Source: Spirochaetaceae bacterium (GTDB lineage Bacteria > Spirochaetota > Spirochaetia > CADAEX01). Taken from it: a DNA stretch of 6,864 nucleotides. Made by a program: the position numbers and the translations under genes. Positions 5,718 through 6,864 of this stretch are shown one piece after another. The notes under the pieces are model-generated. The model was not told where the DNA came from and did no database searches. It was given only the letters and a program-made list of their open reading frames with translations. The stretch's first letter is position 1; each line of letters starts with the position of its first letter. The stretch is taken from assembly GCA_009778835.1 (NCBI GenBank), contig WRFK01000085.1:1-6864 (forward strand). Reading direction: 5' to 3'.

Positions 5718-6419
5718 TTACTCCTTGTCACCGGTTCTTGTCTTTTTCTTCCTTACCAGTGCGCCGGCATCTTCTTTCATATCTTTCTTGTAAACTTCGC
5801 CATGGAAGACCCAAACTTTTACCCCTATTGCGCCAAAAGTTGTAAATGCTTCAGCAAAACCATAATCAATATTTGCCCTAAAAGTATGAAGAGGAACACG
5901 GCCTTCCTTGTATTGCTGTACTCTTGCCATTTCTGCGCCGGCAAGACGTCCTGCTATTCTTATCTTTATACCCTGAGCTCCGCCTCTTAAAGCATTATTG
6001 ATTGCAGATTTAAGCACCTTTCTGAAAGATCCTTTGGACTTAAGCTGCTTTGCAATATTCTCTGATATTATCTGCGCATTAGTTTCTGCTTTTTTAAGTT
6101 CTTTTATTTTAAGCTGTATTTTTTTCCCAGCTTCTTTCTGAAGTTTCTCGCCAATTTTTTCTATTGTGGCGCCTTTTGCTCCAATCAATACTCCGGGTCT
6201 TGCGCTCTCTATTACTACTGTTATCCTTTGAGGTTGTCTTACAATCTCAACATTTGCAATTTCTGCGCTTTTGGTTTCAGGAATTTCTGTTAAAACCTTT
6301 CTAAGACGAAGATCTTCATGAAGCGTAGCGGCATATTCTCTGGGGTCTACATACCATTTTGACTTCCAGGTTTTATTTATGCCAAGTCTTAAACCTATTG
6401 GATTAACTTTTTGTCCCAA
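5718..6419 (-). CDS. rpsC: 30S ribosomal protein S3, TTG start
   Basis: S3 forms part of the mRNA entry pore in the 30S head and contributes to mRNA unwinding. The 233-residue product starts with the near-invariant MGQKVNPIGLRLGI (1-14). A type II KH domain follows with ARPGVLIGAKGATIEKI (73-89), whose GxxG loop is GAKG (80-83). Basic residues R133, K134 and K137 in SFRKVLKSA match the entry-pore arginine/lysine positions of E. coli. The C-terminal domain has RIAGRLAGAEMAR (154-166), EGRVPLHTFRANIDYGFAEA (172-191) and GVKVWVFHGE (199-208). The start must be TTG at 6419, because the canonical N-terminus begins exactly there. A strong SD, GGGGGAG (6433-6427), lies 7 nt upstream inside rplV. Only one base separates it from the rplV stop. 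Confidence 0.98.
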   Translation of the reverse strand: MGQKVNPIGLRLGINKTWKSKWYVDPREYAATLHEDLRLRKVLTEIPETKSAEIANVEIVRQPQRITVVIESARPGVLIGAKGATIEKIGEKLQKEAGKKIQLKIKELKKAETNAQIISENIAKQLKSKGSFRKVLKSAINNALRGGAQGIKIRIAGRLAGAEMARVQQYKEGRVPLHTFRANIDYGFAEAFTTFGAIGVKVWVFHGEVYKKDMKEDAGALVRKKKTRTGDKE

Positions 6420-6420
6420 C

Positions 6421-6786
6421 TTATTTCTCCCCCATCTCTGCTATTTCATCTACAACAACAGATATATGACTCATTCTTTTTATAAGAATGTCTCTTTTTC
6501 CGCGAGCTCTGGCCCAAAGTCTTCTAAGTCTTGGCCCATCGCTTACCTGAAGTTCCTTTATATAAAGCATCTCTTCATCAAGTTTTTTGTTCTGAAAAAG
6601 AGCATTTGCTGCCGCAGATTGAATAACTTTTTTAAGAAACCTTGCCCCTTTGTTTGGTATTGCATCAAGTCTTGCAAGAGCCTCTGTGTATTGAATATTT
6701 CTTATTAGATCTGCAACAGGTCTTACCTTTCTTGGTGAAACCATAAGATATTTAGCAACAGCTTTATATCCTTTTTTAGCTTCCAT
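6421..6786 (-). CDS. rplV: 50S ribosomal protein L22
   Basis: L22 lines the nascent-peptide exit tunnel with a long beta-hairpin, and changes in that hairpin give macrolide resistance in other bacteria. From the ATG at 6786 the product is 121 residues. Family features are YKAVAKYLMVSPRKVRPVADLIR (7-29), where SPRKVRPV is diagnostic, the helix with QSAAANALFQ (56-65), YIKELQVSDGPRLRR (75-89) and the hairpin end RMSHISVVVDE (104-114). The usual LIRGK reads LIRNI. An upstream in-frame GTG at 6795 would add MFN. The SD AAGGAG (6805-6800) is 4 nt from the GTG and 13 nt from the ATG, so spacing does not settle it. I prefer the ATG because MEAKKGY resembles related L22 starts. Confidence 0.95.
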   Translation of the reverse strand: MEAKKGYKAVAKYLMVSPRKVRPVADLIRNIQYTEALARLDAIPNKGARFLKKVIQSAAANALFQNKKLDEEMLYIKELQVSDGPRLRRLWARARGKRDILIKRMSHISVVVDEIAEMGEK

Positions 6787-6813
6787 ATTAAACACCTATC
6801 TCCTTAATCAACA

Positions 6814-6864
6814 TCAAGCCTTTTTGGCTTTCTTATCAGAAGCTGAATGACCTCTATAAAACCT
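6814..6864 (-). CDS. rpsS: 30S ribosomal protein S19, C-terminal end (cut by the right window edge)
   Basis: Only the last 16 codons and a TGA stop (6816-6814) are present, reading RFYRGHSASDKKAKKA. The motif YRGH followed by a lysine-rich tail is the standard S19 C-terminus, and S19 is the expected gene immediately before rplV. S19 binds 16S rRNA in the 30S head beside S13. The gap to rplV is 27 nt if L22 begins at the ATG, or 18 nt with the upstream GTG. This is the only TGA stop among the 16 stops in the window. Confidence 0.93.
   Translation of the reverse strand, partial: RFYRGHSASDKKAKKA

Noticed and set aside
5239..5793. 184-codon plus-strand open frame with hydrophobic, membrane-like translation
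   Set aside because: It is antisense to rpmC, rplP and rpsC. The complements of Lys/Arg/Glu-rich codons read as Phe/Leu/Ser, which mimics a membrane protein. All three sense genes are unambiguous.
1..6864. A hidden novel system (toxin-antitoxin, defence genes, mobile element, CRISPR, structured RNA)
   Set aside because: Nearly every base is assigned to 17 standard, collinear genes with gaps of 45 nt or less; there is no room or signal for an extra system on either strand.

Overview
The window is an internal slice of the bacterial S10-spc ribosomal protein gene cluster. It is read entirely from the minus strand, so transcription runs from high to low coordinates. In transcription order it holds the 3' tip of rpsS, then rplV, rpsC, rplP, rpmC, rpsQ, rplN, rplX, rplE, rpsN, rpsH, rplF, rplR, rpsE, rpmD, rplO and the first 269 codons of secY, which runs off the left edge. 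This is the classical gene order with nothing inserted, lost or rearranged. I see no plus-strand gene, RNA gene, mobile element, CRISPR array or long repeat.

The organism is a bacterium with AT-rich DNA and A/T-ending codons. The SecY sequence (an FFTGGGFSNFSVFMLG stretch after TM1, a KKIQKYTRYGT cytosolic loop) and the L24 and L5 sequences look most like spirochaetes from memory. That placement is an inference and needs a database search. Zinc-type S14 (two CxxC pairs) and a zinc-ribbon L24 (two CxxC pairs) are read directly.

Region by region: 6814-6864 is the rpsS tail. 4803-6795 is the rest of the S10-type block (L22, S3, L16, L29, S17), made of 23S- and 16S-binding proteins plus the mRNA-entry protein S3. 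4758-4802 is the largest non-coding gap, 45 nt. It sits where Escherichia coli separates its S10 and spc operons. 815-4757 is the spc-type block (L14, L24, L5, S14, S8, L6, L18, S5, L30, L15). 1-809 is secY, the membrane channel that exports proteins made by these ribosomes.

The packing is very tight. Gaps are mostly 1-12 nt, rplX and rplE overlap by one base in a TAATG, and many Shine-Dalgarno (SD) sequences lie on or immediately beside the upstream stop codon, so translational coupling is likely throughout. Starts include TTG (rpsC) and GTG (rpsQ, rpsE). No promoter or terminator is convincing, so the real ends of the transcript probably lie outside the window.

I found no undescribed system. 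The points most worth a second look are an atypical N-terminal segment in L16, the TTG start of rpsC, and frequent TAG stops that double as part of the next gene's SD.
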